Assembly: GCA_000711775.1 (NCBI GenBank)
Contig: ARYC01001500.1
Span: 1 to 64,000 of the forward strand
DNA: 64,000 nucleotides
Source: Oxytricha trifallax
Taxonomy: Eukaryota; Ciliophora; Spirotrichea; Sporadotrichida; Oxytrichidae
Reading direction: 5' to 3'
The position numbers and the translations under genes are program-made. Positions 12,606 to 23,371 of this stretch are shown here, one piece after another; within the stretch, counting starts at the first letter, position 1; each line of letters opens with the position of its first letter. The notes beneath the pieces are model-generated. The model was not told where the DNA came from and made no database searches. It saw only the letters and a program-made list of their open reading frames with translations.

Positions 12606-13980
12606 TCAATTAACTATCTTATTAATAAAGTTGCCTGCTATACTTGTAGCTAGACTACTTGGCATTTTCTCATTATTTTCTAATTGGCTTTCGTCTTCTG
12701 GTAAGACGCCTCTCAAGTCTGTCCTTACCTCCTATTTCACAGTGAACACTCTTTCTCTGCCATCCACTCCTCTATCCTCCTATCCGATTTCAAGTCTTGG
12801 ATTCTTAATTCTATAGATGTCTGAGGGAACACGATTCATTAAGAAATTAAGAAGGTATATATAACTTGGAATGGCACTACGGTAGATGTTTGGATTACAC
12901 TCGAAATGGATTTCATTTCTGTCTCTTAAAGGCAAATTCAATCTATCTTTTACTTTAGAAACATAATCTATGAGTTTATTTGGGGAGTCAGCTAAAAGGA
13001 TTTAAGGGTCTTTAGGGTCTCTAAGCTTCAATATATCCTTAGGGAAATACAGTTTCAAAGTCTCTTAGAAATATACACTTAACTTTTATTCAAAGATTTT
13101 GATGTTCATAGCTTTACCTAATAATTTCTCCCAAGATTCATCAAATTTGGTTATATCTCCCATTTAATTTTTAAGCTTGTTTTCTTCAATAAAATTTAGA
13201 AATTCTATCTTTATAATTTCTCTGTTGTTTCTTATTCTCTTTCTATGATAGAATTAACCCTTATAGAATTTGTAGACTAAGTATATGCATATTATGATTC
13301 TAATTGGTATAAAAGTTACTGCTATAAACAGAACTATAAAGAGAAGGAAGAAATATTTAGTCATTCGTGGCTCCTCCCATTTAACCAAATTCTTTGACTT
13401 CTCGAAGAAATCACATACAATATCCATGTAATTTAGTGTTACAGTAGAACTCTTTTTAAAATCCTTAAATTTCCCAAGAATATTTTTATCTCTAATATTG
13501 TATTCTTAGTGTATTTATTTCAGCTCGTTTGAAGCTTCTCTTAGAGACTATTTAGATTTTTCTTGAGAGATTTAGTCATAAGTTCTTACTTAATGATTTG
13601 GAACAATCAGTTTATTTAAATGTTCCTCTCTGAAGAGTAAACCACCCAAGTGAGGTGAAATATTTTAAGCCCAGAAATCTGAGTAGGACCCTACAAGAAC
13701 TAATACAAAGATTGTCAAGTAAGTCAAGATGTAATAGGGATTAAATATGAAGGCAAGTAGCTCTAAGAACTATAGAAAATAAAACATGTGATATAATCTT
13801 TACCAAAAACCAGAGCCATGAGTACCGAGGATAGTCGAAATATAAGACTGGACGATCTATGTCTCTCAGCCACTCGAACAGAAAAATAATCAATTTTGTT
13901 CTTGTCATGACTGTAGATATTTCCTTAAAACTATAGCCTTACTTCTTTCTTCTATCCTCAACAATATCTCTACTAATCAT
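12606..13980 (-). CDS. MCTP/PRT_C-like multi-pass membrane protein without C2 domains
   Basis: Start at 13978-13980 (MISRDIVEDRRKKQGYS), TGA at 12606-12608, about 445 codons after removing a 34-nt GT-AG intron at 13770-13803 that restores the frame. An N-terminal amphipathic stretch with a Trp (SWLWFLFLELLAFIFNP) leads into a hairpin of hydrophobic segments. A soluble linker follows, then a second hydrophobic pair (YFFLLFIVLFIAVTFIP). This order resembles the C-terminal membrane region of MCTP/GRAMD4 proteins, which sit at ER contact sites, but no C2 domain precedes it in this reading. The C-terminal half is soluble and unrecognised. A neighbouring gene at 17120-19893 has a related C-terminus. 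Confidence 0.6.
13770..13803 (-). other. 34-nt intron
   Basis: GTAAAG...TTCTATAG on the minus strand. Removal fuses SWLWFL to FLELLAFIF and cancels a frameshift. Confidence 0.8.
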
Positions 13981-14049
13981 TTTATTTAGTAAATCAATTA
14001 ACAAATTGAATCATCTTATATAAATAATTAAAATTTCATATGAATTCAG

Positions 14050-16729
14050 TCATTCACTAAACAAATGACCTTTAGATATAAACTCAGTCTTTAAGTCAAG
14101 CATAAACATATCATTAAAAGGCATGTGATGTCTATCTCCTCCAAATATAAGCAAGTTGTCTCCATATATAAGACCAGTGTGACCATCTCTAGCAGCTGGT
14201 CTCTTCCCTTATACTTTTCCATAGAGTTGCATATTTGGGACATCACTGTGATTTGCCACAGCATTTGAAAAGTAAGATTGATTGGCTCCTCCAATATACA
14301 TCGCTGCGTTGGGTTGAGAAATACTTAAGTTTATCTTCCTCCTAGTCATTTATTTGTAATAGCTATCAAAACTAGGATCAGCATTTTTTATTATGAACGA
14401 GTTTTTCATTGAAATAGAAGTGGGACTTTCAAGTTCGACTTAGTGATGAGTATCCTTAGCATTATGCAAATGCAAATTGGGGAGTCCGAAAGCTTAACTA
14501 ATCATGCTTTATCTCATTAAGGAAGTTCTCTTTGAACTGTTTTTTCTTGAAGTGGTTTATGAACTAAATAAAGATTTTCTGTTGTTAGAGCTACTAGACT
14601 TGCCTCTAGCATTATAAATTAATTAATTATAAATCATTAGGAGAGTTCTAATGATTAGAGGTATTCCCTTCCATTTCTATTTTAAACGCTGCATTTTAGC
14701 CCTAATTAATCATAAAAGATTGCTTCTTTTTGAAACTACTAGGGCTATTGTTAACGTATTGCCCATGTCTGCCTGAATTTTAATTTCCCACATTAATTGC
14801 AAGCCTATTTTTATGAGGGGAATGCAGCTGTTCCTCAAAGAATGATACCCACTTTCTTGATTTAATATCAAAGACCATCATGTCGTCTAGTTCTTTTGTT
14901 ACTTCATGAATTCCTCCAAATATTACCATTTAATCTTTGTATAAGCTGGCTGTGTGACCACTTCTTGGTAGAGGCATTTATTCTGGATTATTACCACAAG
15001 CTACTTCTGTCCAAATGTATGTATTAAAATTGAATTGCCAAATATCGTTAAGTTTATTATTTTAAATACCAATTTTCACAATATTTACTAATAAATTAAA
15101 ATATATAAGATTTTTAATTATTCGATAAGTATAACAATAATAAAAAGATTTAACTGGGAAATTATAACACATTTAAAATAATTTTAATTTTCATCAATTT
15201 TTTAATTTGTATCTTAAAGAAATATAAATTATTATCAACAATAAAGTAAAATTTTACTATATTTTCTTATGAATGGACAAGATCTTCAAAACATTAAATA
15301 TGACCAAGACATGATTATTTTGATTTTTTTATACCAAAATTTTATTACTTTGAGTTGTTTAAAATCATTATATTTTTTTTATTCAATTTCCAAGCAAATA
15401 AGCTATAAAATGGTAAGCTTGGACTATTATACATATAATACTTTTAATTAAAGAATTATAAAATATTAAAATTTTCAGGATTTAATTGTCTTCATCTTTT
15501 CCACCGAAAATATACATACTAAACCCCATAGATCAATCAAGAATTAAGGATTGGAGTTAAGAACAATCAAATTAAAAATTATTGGCTGAAATTAAACATA
15601 ATTATTCTTGAGCAAAATTCACACATCCTGATTAGATTATTTTATAAAGGCAATTAATCAAGCCAATAGTTATAATCATAAGCAAAATGGTTTTTAATTA
15701 TACGCCAACAATAATTAATTTTTTTAAAAAGATAATTGTTCTAACCCTAATCCTTATGTCATAATCAATCTATGGGGTTTTATCTCCATATTGTATTGCA
15801 GAATGACCAGCTCTAGCAGGAGGGCACTCATCACTCAATTGTTGTACAAGCTCCCATCTATTATCATTAAAGTAGTATCGATAAATTTCATTAGATCTGA
15901 CTCCATTTACAAACCCTCCAAATATAATTAAGCTTCCTTCATAGATCAAGGCTGTATGTTCATCCCTTGTGGTTGGTACTTGACCTCTCTAGACAAAATA
16001 GTTTTGAAATTAAATAGAAACTTACACTTTAGATAACTTCCCATCTGTAAGATTTTAAGTCTAGCGAGAAAAACTTTGAATTTTCCTCTCCGTTAGCTTT
16101 ACTACCGCCAAAGAGATACATACGTTCATTAAAAACTACTGATGTATGATGAGATATTGCACCGGGACTTGGGCCTGAAGTATCAGTGTGATGCCACATT
16201 AACTTCTTATCTTATTCGTTTTCTGGTTTGTCTAAATCGCTTAAATGACCTAAATTCAGCATCCAAAGCGAATTCAAAGACCCTTCTCTTATGTCATGAC
16301 CTCCATAGATATATAGTCTATTTGTAATAATCAGAATAAAAAGTTAATACTTACTTTTTATTGCAAATAAATGATGAGTGATAACCCCTACGCTCAGGAT
16401 TTTTACCCAATACTCTCACTTCGTACCAGTTTTGATTATCTTCAGAGTCCATATTGTTTAAGTTCATGCGAAGATATATAAAAAATGTTTAATTAGGTTT
16501 TTCCAATCACAAATAGAGAAAACTTAAATTAAATAATTTACAGATCCTTATTTTCTTCGGCAAATTTTGAAACAGAGTCTTATCTCTGTTGTATATTGGT
16601 TCCCGATTAATCTCCCCTTCTGTTATCTTATCTATATACAGGCGATGCATTTTTGGAAGAGTTTCCGAAGTTATTAGTTCGATTAGGAATTATCAATCTA
16701 TTTGATCCGTTAGATCCGTGATGACTCAT
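14050..16729 (-). CDS. Kelch-repeat protein
   Basis: At least six kelch blades are readable in order on the minus strand: LYIYGGHD, MYLFGGSKANG, LIIFGGFVNG, MYIFGGKDEDN, MVIFGGIHEV and LLIFGGDRHHM, each followed by a conserved Trp or hydrophobic strand and preceded by R.GH.A/S. The N-terminus is a Ser/Asn/Gln-rich tail from the start at 16727-16729 (MSHHGSNGSN). The stop is TGA 14050-14052. Two introns (16318-16354, 15989-16025) and two IESs (15056-15484 with pointer AAT, 15520-15780 with pointer TA) splice precisely into single blades. The protein should fold as a beta-propeller for protein binding. No BTB or other partner domain is seen. The junction between the N-terminal tail and the next segment (about 16470-16550) was not resolved. 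Confidence 0.85.
15056..15484. other. IES (429 bp), pointer AAT/ATT
   Basis: On the coding (minus) strand, GAC-AAT before the insert and AAT-AAACTT after it join to D-N-K-L-N-D-I-W, a continuous kelch blade. The insert is very AT-rich and non-coding. Confidence 0.8.
15520..15780. mobile_element. TIR element copy 1, acting as a TA-bounded IES
   Basis: The ends are inverted repeats: AACCCCATAGATCAATCAAG at the left and, reading inward from the right, AAACCCCATAGATTGATTA. Further inward the arms keep similarity, including GGAGTTAAGAACAAT at the left against a matching right-hand copy with GGGTTAGAACAAT. The element is flanked by TA (15520-21 and 15781-82). Removing it at TA joins QYGD to SMYIFGG in the kelch gene exactly in frame. 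It has no coding capacity, which makes it a MITE-like element that doubles as an IES. Confidence 0.85.
15989..16025 (-). other. 37-nt intron of the kelch gene
   Basis: GTAAGTTTC...TTGTCTAG on the minus strand. Splicing gives RWEVIQSRGQVPTTRDEH. Confidence 0.85.
16318..16354 (-). other. 37-nt intron of the kelch gene
   Basis: GTAAGTATT...ACAAATAG on the minus strand. Splicing gives CNKKLYIYGGHD. Confidence 0.85.
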
Positions 16730-17119
16730 TTTTCCACTAATTTTAATAAAAGTTTAGTTTTAATTTTGATTGATCAAGTCTGTTGACTAAGTTACAGATT
16801 TAATTTGGCAAAATACATATTAATTAAATTTATTAAAGGAATATTAAAAGTTGAGGGAGAGAGAAAAATATAGTACGGAAAGGGGGGATCGAACCCCCGA
16901 CCTCTCGCGTGTGAAGCGAGCGTCATAACCACTAGACCACATCCGCGTTCTCATAGCTCTCCCTTTCTTTTTTGTATAAGAAAAGGGTTAAACTTTTTTC
17001 CAAGCATATTTATATACATTACTAATATATCTTTGAATTCTTTCCATTATTCATTTAAAATGAAATTCAGATGAATAGATTTTAATTTCAAAAGTAATAA
17101 ATAATATAATAAGGGTAGC
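16730..17119. other. Intergenic spacer holding the tRNA
   Basis: Divergent region between the kelch gene start and the PX/PH/C2 gene start. Apart from the tRNA I see only AT-rich DNA. Confidence 0.5.
16874..16946 (-). tRNA. tRNA-Val (anticodon CAC)
   Basis: The minus strand folds as a tRNA: acceptor 5' GCGGATG, D arm GTCTAGTGGTTATGAC, anticodon arm CTCGC-TTCACAC-GCGAG giving anticodon CAC, then T arm GGGGG-TTCGATC-CCCCC. The 3' acceptor strand is TTTCCGT with discriminator A, so the acceptor has a T-T mismatch and G-T pairs at its two ends. CCA is not encoded. It sits alone between the kelch gene and the next plus-strand gene. The gene may be functional or a slightly decayed germline copy. 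Confidence 0.85.
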
Positions 17120-19893
17120 ATGAATACAACCCCAAATTCTTCAATTATTCAGAAAAACGAATCAATTGGTATATCTCTAGGCTCAAATAGTACCACATCT
17201 CCCACTCCATTAAAGTTTGGTACTTAGTTAAATCATATACATTGATTTGCAAATTTTTATAGCATATTTATCAAATAAATTTAAATTAATCACTCTGTTT
17301 CAATTGGACACTTATCTAACATCTAAAATCAAGTAGTGTCAATGGAAGACTTTCTGAGAAATGTCGACCCTAATGAAATAGAAATCAAAGTAGTCAAATT
17401 TGACAAAAAGTACTTTGGATAATCAGTAACTTATTTTCAAGATTTGTTCATAATTATTGTTATAGACCTATGTAATTGAGATCTAGCTCAAAGAGTATGA
17501 AATTTTTTATGAGTCAAATAAGGCGATCACTGAGTTTTAGGCATTTTATGAAGCAGTAAGAGAAATTTAATTTATTCATTATTCCATTATAATTATGCCA
17601 TTAAATTTTAGCTGAATATGAAATTCAGGAATCTAAAGCTTACAGAGTTCCCAACTACTTCAGCTTTTAAAATAAGCAATTCCAATGAAAAGAGAATCTA
17701 AAAGTTTTAAGAGTTGTTTGATTTGATTCTTAGGTATGCCAGCAGATATTAAGAAATGACTCAACCCTTACTTATTATGCTTTATAAATTTCTTCTCGCT
17801 AAAGCCAAAGTCATGAATAAGAAGCCTTTGTTAGAGAGTAGTGTGAAAAATCAAAATAATTAATAGCTAATTAATAGTGATGGGTAGCCCTCTGAGGTAT
17901 CTCAAATTAAAATTAATATATAATTTAAATTTTTAATTCATATATCACCAGAAATCCAGAAAAAGCTTGATTTCTCAAACTTGAATGGAGGTTTAAACAT
18001 GTCTTAAATTTAAAACCCTAAGTTTAAATTAATAAAACCAAGAATGAGGGCAGAATCCATGAAATATGAACCAGCAAATTTGCAAGAGTTAATTGATGAG
18101 TAAAATGATAATGATTTTGCATTTGAAGAAGTAAAGGAAGAAGAGGGTTTAAATACAAATGAATTTAAAAATAGAAAGATACAGAAGAGAAGCTTACAAA
18201 GGAGAAGGTCAGTTGATGTAAATTTAACTTAGCTCGAGCCATTAGTATCTATAAACGATATTGAGGATGATAAATTCAATAGGTCATTTGCGAATGGTTA
18301 AAATAATCGCTATCAGTCAAAACGTCAAACAAGGAAAAACACATCTGTTGATGAATTGAATGATGAGGATAATCATTAAATTGTTTAAGTGGAGGAGGAT
18401 CACAATCTATCCGAGCATAAATATAAATCAGGACAAGTTTAACTTTATGAGAAAGCTCCTGAGGAGCTAACATAAAGCCTTCCGAATTAAAATCTTCTAA
18501 CGTCTCCAACTGAGTAGCCATAATCTTTTTAACCATAGCAATTTCCCAGAGAAAAGAAGTAAATTGATAAAAAGGCATAGTAAGCAAAACTTGAATTAAA
18601 GCTTAAGGAAATCAGAGATCATAGAGAATCTCAAATTTCTAGAGAAAACTTTGACTATCTTTTTGTGAAACTTCCTCACAAAATGGAGTGGAAGAAATAC
18701 TATGTGAGGTATCACAACTCTTAGCTTATGTTCTGCAATTCAGTGAAGAGACACGATTTTAAATGCTCCTATATTATCTATAAATCAATGATAAGGAAAC
18801 AGAGAGTTTTTATAGGAGGAGTGGACGACGATAGTAAGCCCAGAAAAATTGATGTACTTATGATTTCTCACAAATTTGATGATGATGCTTTATTGATAAC
18901 AATCCCGGAAATCTTTGAGACACCAGAGCTTTAGAAGATATTCAACCCATTACTTGATGTTATATAGAACCATCTTACTGAAAATACTTAAATCACTCCA
19001 GATAACATGTATCTAATTGATTAAACAAACAAAAACCCATTTGGAAAGATTATGCTTGAAATATAGTCAATCAAACATTTCCCATTCTATCATAATATTT
19101 TCATCAGAGTTTAATGCAACCCCTTTGTCTTGACTTCCAGGAAGATTCTAGACAGTCAATAATTATATTTCCTATTTGTTTTATATTTTCTTGAATTATA
19201 CTTTATTTTAGTTAACTAGATTTCATGCAGAGATACTACATTCCAGTTCACAACCACTTCAACACCCTAAAAATAGAAATAATAAACATTTTGAATGACG
19301 GGTGGTTCAGAGAACACGTAAAAGAGTAAATCATAGCAACCTACGATATTAGAATGACAGACATAGATAAAGAACCATTCGATGAAAACGGCTATATCAA
19401 GTTGCCAATCTCAGAACTCATTGAGTTTAAGAAGGTGGGACTTAGACCTGTATAAGACATGGAGAATTAAGTCAAAAAGAAATAGTAAGGTTTTGACTCA
19501 TATTTATAAAATTATCAGAGATTTATAAAAAATTTATAGGGCTTATTTACAGTTGAGAGTAGTGGACATGACTAGATTAGATTCCATGATAGTATTTAAT
19601 CCAAACAGAGATATTTTTGTGGAATAAATTATATAGAAATATTACGTAAAATATCAAGAATAAAGATGGTTAATAATTAAATCAAAAATATGGTTGAAAT
19701 AAACCTAAATTTTTTCACCATAATTAACAGATTATTTAAATAAGTTGTGATTTTTTTCTATGTATTTAAAATTGAAATATTAGGTTTAAAAAAGAATTCC
19801 CTCAGATAATCTACGATTGCATTCCTGGCACTATACTTTTTCTTTGAAGGACTCACCTATCTATAGAATTTAAATTTTTTCTTTGTCTATTGA
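17120..19893 (+). CDS. PX, PH and C2 domain membrane protein, MCTP-like C-terminus
   Basis: ATG 17120 opens a Ser/Thr/Asn-rich tail, then a PX-like domain (IEIKVVKFDKKYFGQS spliced to TYVIEIQLKEYEIFYES, about 17370-17830). A long acidic linker follows, then a PH-like domain (LFVKLPHKMEWKKYYVRYHN, about 18655-18950). Next comes a C2-like domain (MLEIQSIKHFPFYHN to LPISELIEF, about 19045-19430) and a C-terminal amphipathic plus hydrophobic segment (STIAFLALYFFFEGLTYL, about 19810-19870) ending at TGA 19891-19893. Introns at 17426-17465 and 17556-17611 and an IES at 19148-19215 all restore the frame. The junction near 17230-17310 is unresolved. Together the domains suggest a phosphoinositide-binding protein that tethers or remodels membranes. 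The PX call is weaker than the PH and C2 calls. Confidence 0.6.
19148..19215. other. IES (68 bp), pointer CTAGA
   Basis: CTAGA occurs at 19148-19152 and 19216-19220. Joining gives RKILDFMQRYYIPVHNHF, a continuous C2 strand. Confidence 0.85.
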
Positions 19894-19948
19894 ATAAAAA
19901 TTAGAGTTATTTCTATTAATTTCTAGGAATATAATTGTTAAATTTAAA

Positions 19949-22900
19949 ATGAAAAAACCAAACATGTCAGAACTCCAAAAAATGAATTCGAGCAAAAAGA
20001 GACAGACATCAAGAAATTATGAAAATAGACAATTAGTTAATAAAGATTCACTCATAAATAACTCATATAACTTAAAAAGCTCGATGAAATAGTCCACTTT
20101 ATTTAGTTCTACTATTGTTAAAAATTTAATTTTTAAATATTGTGTGATAAAATTATTTCAAAAATTATGTAAATACTTCTAAAGATATGTAATGATTAAT
20201 ATTTTTAATTTTTATCAATGAGAAATTAATTACAATTACTAGTATTTTATGTATTTATTTCTTTTAATTTAATAACAAAAACAGTACTCACATATACTAA
20301 AACCCAAACATCTACTTCTCAGATGACAACACAATTGACTCAAGTAAATCAGCTCTTTATTATTAAAACTTTCCCAATGAAACTCAAACATTCCAATATA
20401 AAAATAATTTTTCGAAAAAAGTAGTAGAATAAAAACTAAACAGATAAAATTAAACGGAAACCCCTTAATTTAAAATTCAAAGCACAAAGATCTTTTCCTA
20501 GAATTCAGGGTGTATTCAAACGCGTGATAATAGCAGCTTATATATTAATATAATATAATTAAAAGAAATGAAATTTATAATATAGAATCTTACGAGCAAT
20601 TTCTAAGATAGTGATTGATACATATAAATAATTAATTTAAATTTAATTTTTATAGCTTACACAGGAAGTAATTGGAAAACAGCGGCACAACTTAGAATTT
20701 CTATACTTAATAATAATATCAAACAGTTGACTAAAATTAAAGGAAATCAAATTAACTGAAATAATAGCATACTCCTTAATCTTAATTGATCATTGCTTAA
20801 GTTTAAAATGTAAGTAACTTCATTTAATTTCATAAAAGTAATATGTTCTAAATATTTAATTTAGAAATACGCCTAACTGCACAGAAAACTAGAGAAGAAA
20901 GTGCCCTCAGAATAAAATTCAGTTGTAATATAAAATATTTTGACATTTTTATGATCTATTTTAGTTCAATTCTAAGAGAGGCTCAAATATTTCAAGAAAT
21001 TTGAGGCAGCAAGAAAGCCAATCATATCAAATTGAAATGAAAAAGGTCACTCCAGAATATCTGGAAATTACAAATACTACAGTCATTTCCTAGAATCTTT
21101 AAAATTAGAGTCATTCTAAGAACAGCCAGAAAATAATAAAATTACATAAAATAGATAGTTCCATTCCTAGTGTAGATTAGGACAATTGCTTGATTGATCA
21201 GGATGAGATACCTGATGAGTGGGAACTTGAATAAAAATAAGACAATGAAGAAACATTGTTTGAAGTAAGTCATAAATTTAGTAAAGTTTGTGAAGTAACT
21301 TCATTGAGTAAAATATTTAAGCGTATTTATAGAGATATTAATTGAAAATGTTTGATATCAGAGAAAAGAAAATCTCAATGAATCATCAAAATTACTCTTT
21401 GCTAAAAAACCTGAAAAATCAAATTGATACTTCCTCCATATCACACGTGGTTCTCAATACTGACTTTCTCTCATCACATTTTGACAGTAGATAATCTCTA
21501 AACAATTAAAACTAGAACAATATTGTCTTTTTATCATAGCCTTAAACTACAAGGAATGAGTTTTAACTTTGAATAAGTGATTATTTTATACTATAAAATT
21601 TTATAATAAATAAAGTATAATTTAACTTCATAATCAGATAAAAGTATACACTCCAAAGAATATGGAATAAATTACAGCTTAGTTCATGAAACCAAGCAAT
21701 GCCAATAAAATTCAGCCAAAAGTTAAAATAAGCAAGAAACCTTAGAATTTTGGAAATAGGAATGGAAATTAGCAATCAGCGAGTAAAGTATCTCAAGAAT
21801 TTAAAAATAAAATTATAAACTAACTTTATGAAACTAATTATGACGACGATTTTGTAAATTGCGAAGAAACAAGGAAATTTAGTAAATTTTCCTTATTAAA
21901 TTATTGCTAAATGAAATGAAATTATCAATTCTTATAACAGATTTAAACTATTTTATTACGTTAATTTAGTATAAGAGAAGGAATTATGCATAATCCATAT
22001 CAATCAACTTAATTTTAATTTCCTAAATAATCAGCTAGAAATGAAAATTAAAGCCAATTAAGAAAAATTGATAATAGTTTTGGATTTAATTTCTCAAGTT
22101 CGAAGAAATACAAAAAGAGATAACTATCGAAGGAAGATAGCGAGAGAGTCTATAATCGCTTAATGCAGTATAAAATTAAAAAGAATCAAGCTATCGAGGA
22201 AGTTTTATAATTAAAAAACGAGCAAGAATCAAGCCCAAATTTTTATTCTAGCGATCGAAATTAATTTTAATTTTTTTACTCTTGCTTCTTACTTTTAAAA
22301 TAATGCAAATCTTTGTAGTATATTAGTACAACAATGAAAAGGGATGAGTTTTTTTTAATAAGAAAACTAAATACATAAACAAATTTTAGTTTTAATCCAA
22401 GCATATCTAAGATCTTCAAGTAATGCATAAAACTAAAAAGAACAATTCAGATTTAAAATAAAGATTCAAAATGTTATCCGCAGATGCTGACCACAGAACT
22501 CAGAGACTTTTCCAAGCAAAGATGAAACAAAGCGAAGAATTTGAAAATGAATTGAAAACTTATTTTAAACCTCAATTGATTGCAAAAGACCCCAGAAAGT
22601 CACATAGAGCTATGAGTACCGACAAAAACTCTTTGTCTCCTAGGGCAAGACACAAATAAATCTTTCAATCAGTTTAAAACAGTGCGTAAAGAGCGAGAGA
22701 AACAGTGACCTTTCTAAAGTTCCCCAATTTCAAACATTTTAAGTTGGCCAATCAGATTAGCTGTACCAACATTATATACCCTCCCTTAACAGTCAGTAAA
22801 TGAATCAAATTGAAAAGCATGTTAGACAATAAAATTAGCATTAAAATTTTATCAGTTAATCATAATAAGATAATTAAGAGCACGGTATGTCCATATTCTA

Positions 22901-23018
22901 GAAGTTGCATGAGTCACAAGAAGGATTTTTAAGACAAAAAAATTACATCTAGGATATCAGAAAAAATCTTATAGATAAACATCATCATTAAAATTTCGTA
23001 TAAGACTATCTTTAGTGA
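19949..23018 (+). CDS. Ser/Asn/Gln-rich protein with at least eight IESs, function unknown
   Basis: ATG 19949 (MKKPNMSELQKMNSSKKRQ) to TGA 23016-23018. After removing IESs with pointers TACT, AGCTTA, TTTGA, TTTAACTT, AATTTAGTA, TTTTAAT and AAACAGTG, plus two likely introns (20810-20864, 20925-20964), one frame runs throughout. The protein is hydrophilic, with an acidic patch (DQDEIPDEWELEQKQDNEE, about 21190-21260) and basic Lys/Arg patches, and has no recognisable domain, TM or signal peptide. It looks intrinsically disordered. It lies tandem behind the PX/PH/C2 gene with only about 55 bp between stop and start. Possible cytoskeletal or regulatory roles cannot be distinguished. Confidence 0.75.
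20110..20284. other. IES (175 bp), pointer TACT
   Basis: TACT at 20110-20113 and 20285-20288. Joining gives FSSTHIYQNPNIYFSDD. Confidence 0.7.
20535..20653. other. IES (119 bp), pointer AGCTTA
   Basis: AGCTTA at 20535-20540 and 20654-20659. Joining gives TRDNSSLHRKQLENSG. Confidence 0.8.
21259..21350. other. IES (92 bp), pointer TTTGA
   Basis: TTTGA at 21259-21263 and 21351-21355. Joining gives NEETLFDIREKKISMN. Confidence 0.8.
21562..21620. other. IES (59 bp), pointer TTTAACTT
   Basis: TTTAACTT at 21562-21569 and 21621-21628. The insert carries TGA in frame. Joining gives TRNEFQLHNQIKVYTPK. Confidence 0.85.
21876..21962. other. IES (87 bp), pointer AATTTAGTA
   Basis: AATTTAGTA at 21876-21884 and 21963-21971. 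Joining gives EETRKFSIREGIMHNPYQ. Confidence 0.85.
22265..22389. other. IES (125 bp), pointer TTTTAAT
   Basis: TTTTAAT at 22265-22271 and 22390-22396. Joining gives SSDRNQFQSKHIQDLQVM. Confidence 0.8.
22677..22699. other. 23-bp micro-IES, pointer AAACAGTG
   Basis: The 8-mer AAACAGTG occurs at 22677-22684 and 22700-22707 with only 15 bp between. Removing 23 bp corrects the frame exactly, joining QIFQSVQNS to DLSKVPQFQTFQV, and the frame then stays open to the stop. Confidence 0.8.
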
Positions 23019-23371
23019 TATTATTGAACCACATAAACTAGTGATTTTTCCCTAAATTAAATTTTATACTTTCTTTATTAATGCATTGAATTTATTGAAT
23101 TTTGAAGAACAATGTCAAGCAAGTATTTTAATTCAAAATATTAAATCATAATAATTCAATCATTTAATGAAATATATGCCTTGAATTATCTGTAAAATTG
23201 ATTTTTTTTTAAAAATTCTAATATTGATTTATTAAGTTTCAGAATTTTGAAACAAAAAAAGGTAAATAATTTAATTTATTGAATCGAAAAAACTTATTTA
23301 ACAAAATTGTATACACACTTAAATTGTGATATATTATAGACTTGAAGCCTTACTTAGATTTATAATTAAAC

